Made by a program: the position numbers and the translations under genes. From Streptomyces pilosus (GTDB lineage: Bacteria; Actinomycetota; Actinomycetes; Streptomycetales; Streptomycetaceae), in contig NZ_BMTU01000010.1 in the NCBI RefSeq assembly GCF_014649835.1, forward strand, positions 124,001 to 188,000: a stretch of DNA of 64,000 nucleotides. Reading direction: 5' to 3'. The notes below the pieces were generated by a model that was not told the DNA's origin, did not search any database, and saw nothing but the letters and a program-made list of their open reading frames with translations. Shown one piece after another: positions 22,844 to 31,367 of the stretch. The stretch's first letter is position 1. Every line of letters begins with the position of its first letter.

Positions 22844-23719
22844 TCAGAGGTATTCGCGGATCCGGTCGAGTTCGGCCGCGGTGCTTCTCGCGGGCGTCGC
22901 CTGGGCGCCCAGCCGGTCGAGGGCCTCCCGGTACACCACGACGTCGTCGCGCTTGTCGAGGTAGATCGCGCCGACCAGCCCGCTGAGGTAGACGACGTCG
23001 GGGAGTTCACGGGCACGGAAGCGGAGGAGCTGGAAGGCGCCGGCGCGCATGGCCGGGTGCGGGCCGTTGGTGAACGGCATGATCTGCAGGGTCACGTGGG
23101 GCAGGCGCTGGATCTCCATGAGGTGACCGATCTGGGCGCGCATCACCTCCGCGCCGCCGACCGGCCGGCGCAGGACCGTCTCGTCCATCACCACCCACAG
23201 CCGCGGGGGCTCCGCGCGGTACAGCAGCTCCTGCCGGCGCATCCGCAGATCGATCCGCCGCTCCGTCGCGTCGGCCGTGGCGTGCGGGTTCCCGGCGCGC
23301 AGCAGGGCGCGGGCGTAGGCCTCGGTCTGCAACAGCCCGTGGACGAACTGGCTCTCGTAGGCGCGTATCTGGAGGGCCGCCTGCTCCAGGCTGAGGTAGG
23401 CGGCGAACCAGTCCGGCATGACATCGCGGTAGGTGTGCCACCAGCCCCGCTTGTTGGCCTCGCGGACGGACTTCAGAAAGGTGTCCGTCTCCTGCCGGTC
23501 GGTCACGCCGTACACGTGCAGGAGCTTCTCGGCGTCGGCGAGTCTGAGCCGGGCCACCTTGGCGGCTTCCATGCGGCGGATCGTGGAGTGGCTGACCCCG
23601 ATGGCCGCGCCCGCTTCCTCGTAGCTCAGGCCGGCCCGGTTCCGTAGCTCCTCGAGCTGCCTGCCGAGGATCATGCGCAGAACGGAGGGGGCACCGCCCC
23701 AGTCGGTCTCCGCGGTCAC
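22844..23719 (-). CDS. HTH regulator with DUF5753 domain
   Basis: The 291-residue protein starts VTAETDWGGAPSVLRMILGRQL, as typical for this Streptomyces family. An XRE-type HTH (about 20-75, LSYEEAGAAIGVSHSTIRRMEAAKV) is followed by a DUF5753 domain (about 110-280). The GTG at 23719 has a good GAGGGGGCGAGG site upstream. Such proteins pair with DUF397 partners or anti-sigma-like ATPases and regulate development and antibiotic genes. No DUF397 gene is adjacent here. The divergent gene at 23989 encodes an ATPase of the anti-sigma type. Confidence 0.92.
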   Translation of the reverse strand: MTAETDWGGAPSVLRMILGRQLEELRNRAGLSYEEAGAAIGVSHSTIRRMEAAKVARLRLADAEKLLHVYGVTDRQETDTFLKSVREANKRGWWHTYRDVMPDWFAAYLSLEQAALQIRAYESQFVHGLLQTEAYARALLRAGNPHATADATERRIDLRMRRQELLYRAEPPRLWVVMDETVLRRPVGGAEVMRAQIGHLMEIQRLPHVTLQIMPFTNGPHPAMRAGAFQLLRFRARELPDVVYLSGLVGAIYLDKRDDVVVYREALDRLGAQATPARSTAAELDRIREYL

Positions 23720-23827
23720 GCCTCGCCCCCTCGCTCCCGGGTGTTCCGGGGCCACCGTCTCATGCGCTCGGCCGGCGCGCACACCTGCGATCGGGCGTCG
23801 CCGGGAGCAGCATGCACGCAGCCGACT

Positions 23828-23850
23828 GCAATTTTCAACTTGCCTGTTGC
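23828..23850. promoter_or_regulatory. TTGC/GCAA-repeat element between divergent regulators
   Basis: Within an A/T-rich patch, GCAA (23828-23831) is opposed by TTGC at 23840-23843 and again at 23847-23850. The patch lies between the HTH/DUF5753 gene and the divergent ATPase gene and is the only A/T-rich part of the gap. A shared operator for the HTH protein is plausible. Confidence 0.35.
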
Positions 23851-23988
23851 GAGCCGTCGTTGACGAGTGCCAGAGTGTTCGCACCGTCCCCGCGGCCGGT
23901 TCGCGCGGCCCTGTGCAACCGGCCGCCCGACCCCCGGCCGAGGCGGGACGCCCCCCCCACGCGACGGCAAGACGAAAGGCCCACGGAG

Positions 23989-24534
23989 ATGGCTCGGCTC
24001 CCCTTACCCAGGCCGTTGCAGCACGCAGGACACACGTTCTCCCCCAGACCGCCCGGAGGCGGTCAAGCGGCTCCACTCCCCCAGCCGGACGGCCCCGGCC
24101 GTCCCGCCTCCGGGCTCCGCACCGTCCGCGAGACCCGTGCGTTCGACCTGCCGGCCGTCCCGGCGTCCGTGCGCGCCGCCCGTACGGGCATGCGGGAGCT
24201 GCTCACCGCGCGGGGCGTCGCCCCCGAAGTGCGCGACAACGCTGTCATGGTGACGTCGGAACTCGTCACCAACGCGCTCACCCACTCGGCCGGAGACCGG
24301 GTGGTGTGCCGGCTGCACCTGACGGCGGACCGGATCCGTGTCGAGGTCGAGGACCAGGCCCGCGGCCCCGCACGGCCCACGCTCAGCTGTCCCGGCCCCG
24401 ACGCCCAGAACGGGCGCGGGCTGCTGCTGGTCGACGCGCTCAGCGGCGCGTGGGGGGTCACCGACGCCCCGGACGGCCCCGGGCGCACGGTGTGGGCCGA
24501 ACTGCGCCGGTCTCCGGACCCGGCCACGGGATGA
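23989..24534 (+). CDS. Anti-sigma-factor-like ATP-binding protein (HATPase), with early TTA codon
   Basis: The 181-residue protein has a disordered N-terminal 45 residues and then a RsbW/SpoIIAB-like ATPase domain. VTSELVTNALTHSAGDRV is the N box and NGRGLLLVDALSGAWGV the G box. Such proteins bind sigma or anti-anti-sigma factors in Streptomyces. The ATG at 23989 has CGGAG or GAAAGG close upstream. With this start, codon 6 (24004-24006) is TTA, which would make translation bldA-dependent. If translation starts further downstream the TTA is not coding. It is divergent from the HTH/DUF5753 gene. Confidence 0.83.
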   Translation: MARLPLPRPLQHAGHTFSPRPPGGGQAAPLPQPDGPGRPASGLRTVRETRAFDLPAVPASVRAARTGMRELLTARGVAPEVRDNAVMVTSELVTNALTHSAGDRVVCRLHLTADRIRVEVEDQARGPARPTLSCPGPDAQNGRGLLLVDALSGAWGVTDAPDGPGRTVWAELRRSPDPATG

Positions 24535-24686
24535 GCCCGGACGCCCGGCCCGGGACGCTGGCCCCACCGGCGACCCGGGTGCGAGCGGCATGACGGTCCC
24601 GGGCCCCGGCGCCGTCTGCGAGAATGGCGGGCGGATCACGAAGCGCCGCGGTGTGCGGAGCTCGCTGCCCGAGTGGAGTGCGCACG

Positions 24687-25523
24687 GTGTCGTCACAGCA
24701 CGGAGTCCCCCTCGCCGCCCCCGGCGACCGCGAGGACCTGCGGCCCGACTGCGCCGACTGCTTCGGTCTGTGCTGCGTGGCCCTGCCCTTCGCCCGCTCC
24801 GCGGACTTCGCCGTCACCAAGGCCGCCGGCGAGCCCTGCTCCCACCTCCGCACGGATTTCCGTTGCGGCATCCACGAGCGGCTGCGCGACCGGGGTTACG
24901 CCGGCTGCACCGTCTTCGACTGCTTCGGCGCCGGACAGAAGGTCTCGCAGGTCACCTTCGGCGGCACCGACTGGCGGCAGGCACCGGAGACGGCCCGCGC
25001 CATGGTGGAGGTCTTCCCCGTGATGCGTCAGCTGCACGAGCTGCTCTGGTACGTCACCGAGGCCCTCGGCCTCGCTGCCGCCCGCCCCGTCCACGGGGAA
25101 CTGCGGCGTGCGCGGGACCGGCTGGACGGCCTGACCCGCGGCAGCGCCGAGTCGATCGCCGGCCTCGACGTGCCCGCGCTGCGCGGCGAGGTCAACCCCC
25201 TGCTGCTGCGGGCCGGCGAACTCGCCCGGGCCCATGTCCCGGGCCCCCGGAAGAACCACCGGGGAGCCGACCTCGTCGGCGCGAAGCTGTCCGGCGCCGC
25301 CCTGCGCGGGGCGAGCCTGCGCGGTGCCCTGCTCGTCGCCGCCGACCTCAGCGGGGCGGACCTGCGCGACGCCGACCTGATCGGGGCCGACCTGCGCGAC
25401 GCCGACCTCGGCGGCGCCGACCTCACCGGCGCCCTGTTCCTCACCCAGGCGCAGCTGGACTCCGCCAGGGGTGACGCGGCCACCGTGCTGCCGGCCGCGC
25501 TCAGCCGCCCCGCCCACTGGTGA
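24687..25523 (+). CDS. Cys-cluster (YkgJ-like) domain fused to pentapeptide repeats
   Basis: The 278-residue protein has an N-terminal metal-binding-type cysteine cluster (DCADCFGLCC, then further Cys in PCSHLRTDFRCG, AGCTVFDCFG), like YkgJ zinc/iron-chelating domains. A helical middle follows. At about 190-255 come A(D/N)LXX pentapeptide repeats (GADLVGAKLSGAALRGASLR... to ADLTGALF), which fold as a right-handed beta helix. The GTG start at 24687 has GGAG 9 bases upstream. The fusion recurs in Streptomyces to my knowledge, but its function is unknown. The last 23 bases overlap the convergent molybdopterin-subunit gene. Confidence 0.8.
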   Translation: MSSQHGVPLAAPGDREDLRPDCADCFGLCCVALPFARSADFAVTKAAGEPCSHLRTDFRCGIHERLRDRGYAGCTVFDCFGAGQKVSQVTFGGTDWRQAPETARAMVEVFPVMRQLHELLWYVTEALGLAAARPVHGELRRARDRLDGLTRGSAESIAGLDVPALRGEVNPLLLRAGELARAHVPGPRKNHRGADLVGAKLSGAALRGASLRGALLVAADLSGADLRDADLIGADLRDADLGGADLTGALFLTQAQLDSARGDAATVLPAALSRPAHW

Positions 25524-27624
25524 CCGGCCGGGCCAGCCCGGCGAGTACCTTGTCCGGGGTCAGCGGGAGTTCCCGGTAGCGGACCCCGGTGGCGTGGTGC
25601 ACGGCGTTGCCGATCGCGGCGGCGCTGCCCACGTTGCCGATCTCGCCGATCCCCTTGCTGCCCATCGGGTTGAGGTGGGTGTCCTCCTCGTCGATCCAGT
25701 GGGCCTCGATCGCGGGGACGTCGGCGTGCGCGGGCACGTGGTACGACGCCAGGTCGGCCTCCGTGAAGTCACCGAAGGCGGCGTCCATCGTGCTGCCCTC
25801 GGTGAGCGCCATGCCGAGCCCCATCGTCATGCCCCCGATGAACTGGGACCGCGCGGTACGGGCGTTGAGGATCCGCCCGGCCGCGAAGACACCGAGCATC
25901 CGGCGCACCCGGACCTCGCCGGTGACCGGGTCGACGGCGACCTCGGCGAAGTGCGCCCCGAAGGCGTGGCGCGCGTAGGGGCTGTCGGCGTCGGCGAGAC
26001 CGGCCGTGTCGGCGTGCGCGGTCACACCCTCCTCGGGCAACGGGCCGGTGCGGGCGGCCAGTCGCTCCGCCAGCGCCGTGCACGCCCGGTGGACGGACCA
26101 GCCCCAGGAGGCCGTTCCGGAGGAGCCCCCGGCGAGCGGGGCGGACGGCAGGTCGCTGTCACCGATCTCGCTGCGCACCCGCTCCAGGGGCACGCCGAGG
26201 GCGTCCGCCGCCACCTGGGCGAGCACGGTGCGGGCACCCGTGCCGATGTCGGTGGCGTTGACCCGCACGACGAAGCTCCCGTCCGGCAGCGCCCGGGCCT
26301 CGGCCGTGGACGGGCCGACGAGGACCGGGTAGGTGGCCGCCGCGACGCCCGTACCGAGGAGCAGTGGCCCCTCGGTACGGGTTCGGGGCCGGGGGTCGCG
26401 CCCGTCCCAGCCGAAGCGGCGGGCACCCTCGCGCAGGCACTCGGTGAGGTGCCTGCTGCTGAACGGTTTGCCGCTGTCCGGTTCCCGGTCCGGCTCGTTG
26501 CGGACGCGCAGCTCGACCGGATCCATGCCGAGTGCGCCGGCCAGCTCGTCCATCGCGGACTCCAGGGCGTACATGCCGGGTGACTCGCCGGGTGCGCGCA
26601 TCCAGGAGGGACTCGGCACGTCGAGGCGGACGGCGCGGTGGACCGTACGGCTGGCGGGGGTGGCGTACATGACGCGTGCGGGGACCGCCGCCTGTTCGAC
26701 GAACTCCTTGATGCGGGAGGTGTGGGTGACGATCTCGTGGGTGAGGCCGGTGAGCCTGCCGTCGGTGCCCGCGGCCAGCCGGAGCCGGTGCAGCGTGGGG
26801 GCGCGGTGGCCGACGACGGAGGGCATGTGGCGGCGGGGCAGGGCGACGGTGACCGGTCGTCCGGTCGCACGGGCGGCCATCACGGCGAGGACCACGTCGG
26901 GGCGCGGGGTGCCCTTGGAGCCGAAGCCCCCTCCGACATGGTCGGCGACGACCGTGATGCGGTCCTCCGGATGCTCGAACAGCGCGGCGAGCACGGCCCG
27001 TACCGTGGTGCCGCCCTGGCTGGAGGTGTGGACGACGAGACGGTCGCCGTCCCCGTGTGCGGTGCTGGTGTGGGGCTCCATGGGGTGGTTGTGCAGCGGC
27101 GGTACCTGGTAGGAGACGTCGACCGCGACGGGCGCGGAGGCCAGGGCGGCGTCGGGGTCGCCCCACTCGCGGCGGGCCGGGAAGCCGCCGTTGGCCTTCT
27201 CCGGTTCGTACGCCTCGGGATGGCCGGCGGTGAGGTGGACGTCGTGCTCCTCGGCGGCGTACTCGACGTGGACCGCCCCGGCTGCCGCACGGGCCTCCTC
27301 CAAGGTGCGGGCCACGACGAGCGCGACGGGCCAGCCGCGGTGCGGTACGTCGGGGCTCTGGAGCACGGCCAGGGTGGGGTCGTCGGGCTCGGCGATCCGG
27401 GGGGCGTTGTCGTGGGTGAGCACGGCCAGGACCCCGGGCATGTCCTGGGCGGCCCGGGTGTGGACGGCCGTCACCCGGCCGCGGGCGACGCCCGCCGGGA
27501 CGGGCCAGGCGTGGGCGCGGCCCGGCAGGGGGTGCTCGGCCGCGTAGCGGGCGCCGCCGGTGACCTTCTGGCGTCCTTCGCGGCGTTCGGCCGGAGCGCC
27601 CAGTGCGCCGCCGGTGCCGGTCAT
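25501..27624 (-). CDS. Molybdenum hydroxylase, molybdopterin-binding large subunit (PaoC/YagR-like)
   Basis: The 707-residue protein belongs to the xanthine oxidase family. It has the N-terminal a/b hammerhead domain and the molybdopterin-binding blocks VADHVGGGFGSKG and RAPGESPGMYALESAMDELA. The active-site glutamate lies in KGIGEIGNVGSAAAIGNA (Glu661). Such enzymes hydroxylate aldehydes or N-heterocycles with water as oxygen source. Gene order (2Fe-2S, FAD, Mo subunits) and the 4Fe-4S cysteines in the FAD subunit match the E. coli periplasmic aldehyde oxidase PaoABC, though no Tat signal is seen here. The start overlaps the stop of the FAD gene (ATGA). Confidence 0.92.
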   Translation of the reverse strand: MTGTGGALGAPAERREGRQKVTGGARYAAEHPLPGRAHAWPVPAGVARGRVTAVHTRAAQDMPGVLAVLTHDNAPRIAEPDDPTLAVLQSPDVPHRGWPVALVVARTLEEARAAAGAVHVEYAAEEHDVHLTAGHPEAYEPEKANGGFPARREWGDPDAALASAPVAVDVSYQVPPLHNHPMEPHTSTAHGDGDRLVVHTSSQGGTTVRAVLAALFEHPEDRITVVADHVGGGFGSKGTPRPDVVLAVMAARATGRPVTVALPRRHMPSVVGHRAPTLHRLRLAAGTDGRLTGLTHEIVTHTSRIKEFVEQAAVPARVMYATPASRTVHRAVRLDVPSPSWMRAPGESPGMYALESAMDELAGALGMDPVELRVRNEPDREPDSGKPFSSRHLTECLREGARRFGWDGRDPRPRTRTEGPLLLGTGVAAATYPVLVGPSTAEARALPDGSFVVRVNATDIGTGARTVLAQVAADALGVPLERVRSEIGDSDLPSAPLAGGSSGTASWGWSVHRACTALAERLAARTGPLPEEGVTAHADTAGLADADSPYARHAFGAHFAEVAVDPVTGEVRVRRMLGVFAAGRILNARTARSQFIGGMTMGLGMALTEGSTMDAAFGDFTEADLASYHVPAHADVPAIEAHWIDEEDTHLNPMGSKGIGEIGNVGSAAAIGNAVHHATGVRYRELPLTPDKVLAGLARPVTSGRGG

Positions 27625-28640
27625 GAGTCCTCCTGGAGGGTGCCGGGCCGGGTCCGCCGGGCGGCGAGCCGGGTCAGGACGTCGACGGCGAGATTGCGGG
27701 CGAGGGGCACCTTGTAGCCGTTGTCGCGCAGCGGGCGTGCCGCCTGGAGTTCGCGCTCCACGGCGTGGGCGAAGGCGTCCTCGGTCGCCGGGGCGCCGCG
27801 CAGGGCCGCCTCGGCGCGTTCGGCCCGCCACGGCTTGTGGGCCAGGGCGCCGAAGGCCAGCCCGACATGGGCGACGGTGCCGTCCTCCGCCGTGCTCAGG
27901 ACGGCGGCCACCGAGGCGAGGGCGAACGCGTACGAGGCGCGGTCGCGGGCCTTGCGGTAGGCGGAGGGCAGCGAGGCCGTGGCGGCCGGCAGCACCACGC
28001 CGGTGATCAGCTCACCGGGACGGATCTCGGTGTCCCGCTCCGGCTGGTCGCCGGGCAGCCGGTGGAACCGGTCCGCCGGTACGGCGCGGGTCGTCCGGCC
28101 GTCGTCCAGTTCGACCCGGGCGTCCAGGGCCGCCAGGGCGACGGCCATGTCCGAGGGGTGGGTGGCCACGCACTGCTCGGAGTGGCCGAGCACCGCGTGG
28201 TCCCGGTGGGTGCCCTCCCGGGCGGCGCATCCGGTCCCCGGGGTGCGCTTGTTGCACGGTTTGGACAGGTCCTGGAAGTGCGGGCAGCGGGTGCGCTGGA
28301 GCAGGTTGCCACCGGTGGTGGCGGCGTTGCGCAGCTGTCCGGAGGCGCCCGCGAGGAGCGCCTGGGACAGCACGGCGTAGCGGTCGCGGACCAGGGGGTG
28401 GGCGGCGAGGTCGCTGTTGCGGACCGTGGCACCCACGCGCACGGAACCGTCGGGCAGTTCCTCCACGGTGTCCAGCGGCAGGCGGCTGACGTCGACGAGC
28501 AGGCCGGGGCGTTCCACGCCCAGTTTCATCAGGTCGACGAGGTTGGTGCCGCCTCCCAGACAGCGGGCGCCGGGGTGCTCGGCGAGCGCCTCGGCCGCCT
28601 CCCGCACGGTGCCGGCCCGTACGTAGCCGAACGGCTCCAC
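27621..28640 (-). CDS. Molybdenum hydroxylase FAD subunit with 4Fe-4S insertion (PaoB/YagS-like)
   Basis: The 339-residue protein has the FAD-binding ARCLGGGTNLVDLMKLGV loop and the NAATTGGNLLQRTRCP segment, then cysteines in RCPHF, KPCNKR, TGCAA and EQCVATHPSD. These are the ligands of the extra 4Fe-4S cluster of the PaoB type. It passes electrons from the molybdenum site through the 2Fe-2S subunit to an acceptor. GTG at 28640 directly follows the TGA of the 2Fe-2S gene, and its stop overlaps the start of the large subunit. Confidence 0.92.
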   Translation of the reverse strand: MEPFGYVRAGTVREAAEALAEHPGARCLGGGTNLVDLMKLGVERPGLLVDVSRLPLDTVEELPDGSVRVGATVRNSDLAAHPLVRDRYAVLSQALLAGASGQLRNAATTGGNLLQRTRCPHFQDLSKPCNKRTPGTGCAAREGTHRDHAVLGHSEQCVATHPSDMAVALAALDARVELDDGRTTRAVPADRFHRLPGDQPERDTEIRPGELITGVVLPAATASLPSAYRKARDRASYAFALASVAAVLSTAEDGTVAHVGLAFGALAHKPWRAERAEAALRGAPATEDAFAHAVERELQAARPLRDNGYKVPLARNLAVDVLTRLAARRTRPGTLQEDS

Positions 28641-29213
28641 TCAGATCACGTCCTCGACGGCTTCGACGATGTGCGGGTACGCGCCGCAGCGGCACAGGTT
28701 GCCGCTGAGCCGCTCACGGATCTCGGCGGCGTCCAGCCTGACGGGCCGTCCCGAGGGGGCGGCGGGGTCGGTGACGTGGGAAGGGTGTCCGGCCGCGGCC
28801 TCGGCGAGCATCCCGACGGCCGAGCAGATCTGGCCGGGGGTGCAGTACCCGCACTGGAAGGCGTCCCGGTCCAGGAACGCCTTCTGCAGCGGGTGCGGCT
28901 CTCCGGTGCCGTCCGCCAGGCCCTCGACCGTGACGACCTCGCTGCCGTCCAGGGTGACCGCCAGGAGCAGGCAGCCGTTGACGCGGCGGCCGTCGACCAG
29001 GACCGTGCAGGCGCCGCACTGCCCGTGGTCGCAGCCCTTCTTGGAACCGGTGAGGTCCAGGTCCTCGCGCAGGACGTCGAGCAGGACCCGCCGGTGGTCG
29101 AGGAGGAGTGTGTGCGGTGTGCCGTTCACCGTCAGCGTCACCTCGGAGCGGTGGCCGGTGGCGCGGGCGCTGTCGTCGTGTGTCGCGCCGCCCTTGTCGG
29201 GGTGCCCTGCCAC
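28641..29213 (-). CDS. Molybdenum hydroxylase 2Fe-2S subunit (PaoA/YagT-like)
   Basis: The 190-residue protein has both iron-sulfur modules. The plant-ferredoxin-type site reads CDHGQCGACTVLVDG, with a fourth Cys in VNGCLL, and the C-terminal four-helix site reads CGYCTPGQI plus NLCRCGAYPHI. I chose the GTG at 29213, four bases after the stop of the SRPBCC gene. The ribosome site is weak, so translation is probably coupled. The N-terminal 25 residues are polar, without a Tat or Sec signal, implying a cytoplasmic enzyme unlike PaoABC. Confidence 0.9.
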   Translation of the reverse strand: MAGHPDKGGATHDDSARATGHRSEVTLTVNGTPHTLLLDHRRVLLDVLREDLDLTGSKKGCDHGQCGACTVLVDGRRVNGCLLLAVTLDGSEVVTVEGLADGTGEPHPLQKAFLDRDAFQCGYCTPGQICSAVGMLAEAAAGHPSHVTDPAAPSGRPVRLDAAEIRERLSGNLCRCGAYPHIVEAVEDVI

Positions 29214-29217
29214 GGGG

Positions 29218-29631
29218 TCAGCCGGCCGCGGTGTCGAAGCGCAGCCGCACCTGGTCCTCGAGGCGTCGCAGGCTCGCGTCGAGGGCCTCGCCCACCTGCT
29301 CCGCGCCGGGGTCGTGGCTGTCCTCGAAGAAGGAGAGGTGCACCGTGACCTCGCTCGCGCCGCTGCCGATGCCGGCGACCTGGAGCCAGCCGGTGTAGGT
29401 GCCCTGGGCGCGTGTCCCCCACTCGAGCCGCATCTGGTCCGGCCGGGCGCGCAGCAGGGCGGAGGTGTCCTCGTCGGTGCGGTCCTCGTGCACGGTGACG
29501 GCGGGCAGTTCCCCGGCCCGCACGTGGAGGTCGCCGGGCATCCAGTCACCCATCTGGTCGACGTTGGAGACCTGGTCGAAGACGTGCTCGGGCTGTGCCG
29601 GCATCGTCCGTGAACGTTCGTACTCGGCCAT
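29218..29631 (-). CDS. SRPBCC-family (CoxG/START-like) protein
   Basis: The 137-residue protein starts MAEYERSRTMPAQPEHVFDQVSNVDQMGDW, the usual opening of a polyketide-cyclase/START-fold protein, and ends with a long C-terminal helix (VGEALDASLRRLEDQVRLRF). It is the first gene of the molybdenum hydroxylase operon. CoxG, an SRPBCC protein, accompanies CO dehydrogenase and helps membrane attachment of that enzyme. A similar helper role is inferred here. Confidence 0.8.
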   Translation of the reverse strand: MAEYERSRTMPAQPEHVFDQVSNVDQMGDWMPGDLHVRAGELPAVTVHEDRTDEDTSALLRARPDQMRLEWGTRAQGTYTGWLQVAGIGSGASEVTVHLSFFEDSHDPGAEQVGEALDASLRRLEDQVRLRFDTAAG

Positions 29632-29725
29632 CGCCGGTACCGCCTTTCGGTTCGGTTCGTACGGCGGACGCGTGTCCGGGGCCCTCCGCGACCGTGACGG
29701 TCGCGGGCGACCCCGGACCGTGGCG

Positions 29726-29920
29726 TCACTCGTTGTCGAAGACCGCCTTCTGCACCTCGTTGGGGCCGTCGAACCGCTCGCTCCCGCTCTGCGTCAGCTT
29801 CTGGACGAGAGAGCTGTCCGCGCCGTTGTTCCTCGCCAGTTCGACCAGGTCGTCCCGGCTGGCGGGATAGTCGGCGCCCTTCAGGGCCTTCTGCAGTTCG
29901 ATCGGGTTGAGCTCGGCCAT
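29726..29920 (-). CDS. DUF2795 small protein
   Basis: The 64-residue protein MAELNPIELQKALKGADYPASRDDLVELARNNGA... is a single DUF2795 domain, ending KLTQSGSERFDGPNEVQKAVFDNE. It has a strong GAGGGAGG site 5 bases before the ATG. The family is small and helical, common in actinobacteria and without a known role. It is separated by 94 bases from the SRPBCC gene downstream. Confidence 0.85.
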   Translation of the reverse strand: MAELNPIELQKALKGADYPASRDDLVELARNNGADSSLVQKLTQSGSERFDGPNEVQKAVFDNE

Positions 29921-30123
29921 GTCGGCCTCCCTCGGTGGAGCGACGCGGCGGATCCGCGCGAGGACGTGGCGGGTACCCAGCGGGTCCGGAGGTGATTCGC
30001 CCCGGGTGACCGGCGAAAATCCGGGGCGGACGGAGCCGCCCACCCGGGTACGCGTACTCAGGCGCCGGCCGCGTTCGCGCACGAGGCTGGGGGCGGAACT
30101 TCCGTCCGTCGAGAGGCCGTCCC

Positions 30124-30840
30124 TTGCTCAGCCGCACCGCCGCCGTCCTGCTGCCGTTGTTCGGGCGCCTCACCGTCACCCGCGAGGGCCGGGAGCCCTT
30201 CGCCACGGGCAGTGTCTTCGTCGCCAACCACGACTCGCTCGCCGATCCGGCCGTCGTGCTGGCCGCCCTGCGGAGCGTCGGGGTGACACCGGTCGTCATG
30301 GCGACGGCGGGGCTGTGGCGCGTACCGGTGCTGGGGCGTGCCCTGGCGCAGGGGGGCCACATACCGGTGCACCGGGGGACCGCCCGCGCGGCCGACGCGC
30401 TGGAGGCGGCGGCGGAGGCGGTGCGGTCGGGGCGCCATGTGCTCATCTACGCGGAAGGGGGCCTGCCGCGGCGTGAGGACGCGGCGTGCGCCGCGCCCCG
30501 GCCCTTCCGTACCGGCCTGGCGCGGCTGGCGGCCGCCACCGGTGCGCAGGTCGTGCCCGTGGGGCAGGCGGGGGCCCGGCGGCTCGCCTCCGGGCCGGCC
30601 GCGAAACAGCTGGCGGGCGTGCTGACCGCCCCGGTGCGCCGGCCGCGGTTCCACGTCCACGTAGGCCGGCCCGTGCGGCTGCCGTCCGGGACGGCGGCCG
30701 GCACGGCGGCGGCCCACCGCGCGGTAGGTGCCGCCTGGCGGCACGCCGCCCGCGCGGTGGGGGAACCGCCCCGCGGCCCGGCGGCACCCGGTTACGCGTC
30801 ACCCTCCACGGGGCCGGTGCGCTCGGCCAGCCGCTCGTAG
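30124..30840 (+). CDS. Lysophospholipid acyltransferase-like protein (PlsC family)
   Basis: The 238-residue protein has the acyltransferase block I HX4D as NHDSLAD (about 39-45) and a block III-like YAEGGLPRRED in place of EGTRS. It is close to 1-acyl-glycerol-3-phosphate acyltransferases and may acylate lysophosphatidic acid or a related alcohol at the membrane. It starts at TTG 30124 behind a GAGAGG site, with no better start in frame. The last 49 bases overlap the convergent DNA-binding protein gene, so the tail after about residue 220 is the least certain part. Confidence 0.83.
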   Translation: MLSRTAAVLLPLFGRLTVTREGREPFATGSVFVANHDSLADPAVVLAALRSVGVTPVVMATAGLWRVPVLGRALAQGGHIPVHRGTARAADALEAAAEAVRSGRHVLIYAEGGLPRREDAACAAPRPFRTGLARLAAATGAQVVPVGQAGARRLASGPAAKQLAGVLTAPVRRPRFHVHVGRPVRLPSGTAAGTAAAHRAVGAAWRHAARAVGEPPRGPAAPGYASPSTGPVRSASRS

Positions 30841-31238
30841 CGCTGCCGGGCTGCCTGCGGGCTGCCCAGACCGAGTCCGAAGGCGATCTCCGGCCAGGTC
30901 ATGCCGCGCCCGCGTGCCATCTGCAGCAGGCCGGTCTCGAGTTCGTCCAGCTCGGCGCGGGCCCGTGGCAGCAGGCTCAGCGCGGCGGTGATGTCCGCGC
31001 GGTCCACCTCGGGTTCGCCGTCCTCCGGCAGCGCCGCGCCGCTGAGCAGGAACGCCACAAGCCGGACCGCCTCGTGGGGACCGAGGACCCCGGGATGGAT
31101 CTGGCGCCGGCGCTGTCCGTCCGTGGCCGCGTGCCGTTCGGCGATGCGGAACAGGGACGCGTGGACCCGCTGCACGCGTGCGGCCTCGGAACTCGGCGGG
31201 GTGAAGGCGTCGGTGGGCTGTTCGGGTGTCGTGGGCAT
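30792..31238 (-). CDS. Putative DNA-binding protein (helix-turn-helix type)
   Basis: The 148-residue protein ends with a helix-turn-helix-like block, ELETGLLQMARGRGMTWPEIAFGLGLGSPQAARQRYERL, of the kind seen in small Streptomyces regulators. The rest is polar and helical. I chose the ATG at 31238 (MPTTPEQPTDAF). The longer frame upstream runs through the promoter. Upstream, on the minus strand, TTGACA (31273-31268) and GATGCT 17 bases later look like promoter elements, overlapped by TGTTG-T-CAACA. In Streptomyces such regulators often pair with an SRPBCC gene, and a decayed SRPBCC gene is indeed divergent here. Confidence 0.75.
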   Translation of the reverse strand: MPTTPEQPTDAFTPPSSEAARVQRVHASLFRIAERHAATDGQRRRQIHPGVLGPHEAVRLVAFLLSGAALPEDGEPEVDRADITAALSLLPRARAELDELETGLLQMARGRGMTWPEIAFGLGLGSPQAARQRYERLAERTGPVEGDA

Positions 31239-31264
31239 GGGACGAGCATCCGTTGTGAACGTTT

Positions 31265-31275
31265 TGTTGTCAACA
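31265..31275. promoter_or_regulatory. Palindrome over the promoter of the DNA-binding protein gene
   Basis: TGTTG-T-CAACA is a perfect 11-bp inverted repeat that includes a minus-strand TTGACA (31273-31268). It sits between the DNA-binding protein gene and the divergent SRPBCC pseudogene, where an autoregulatory operator would be expected. Confidence 0.45.
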
Positions 31276-31367
31276 TTGTGGTGCGAACCGGTGGCCGATG
31301 AGTTCCGGCGTCCCCGCGGGTCCACCGATGCGACGGACCCACCGGCACCCGGACGAAGGACGACACC

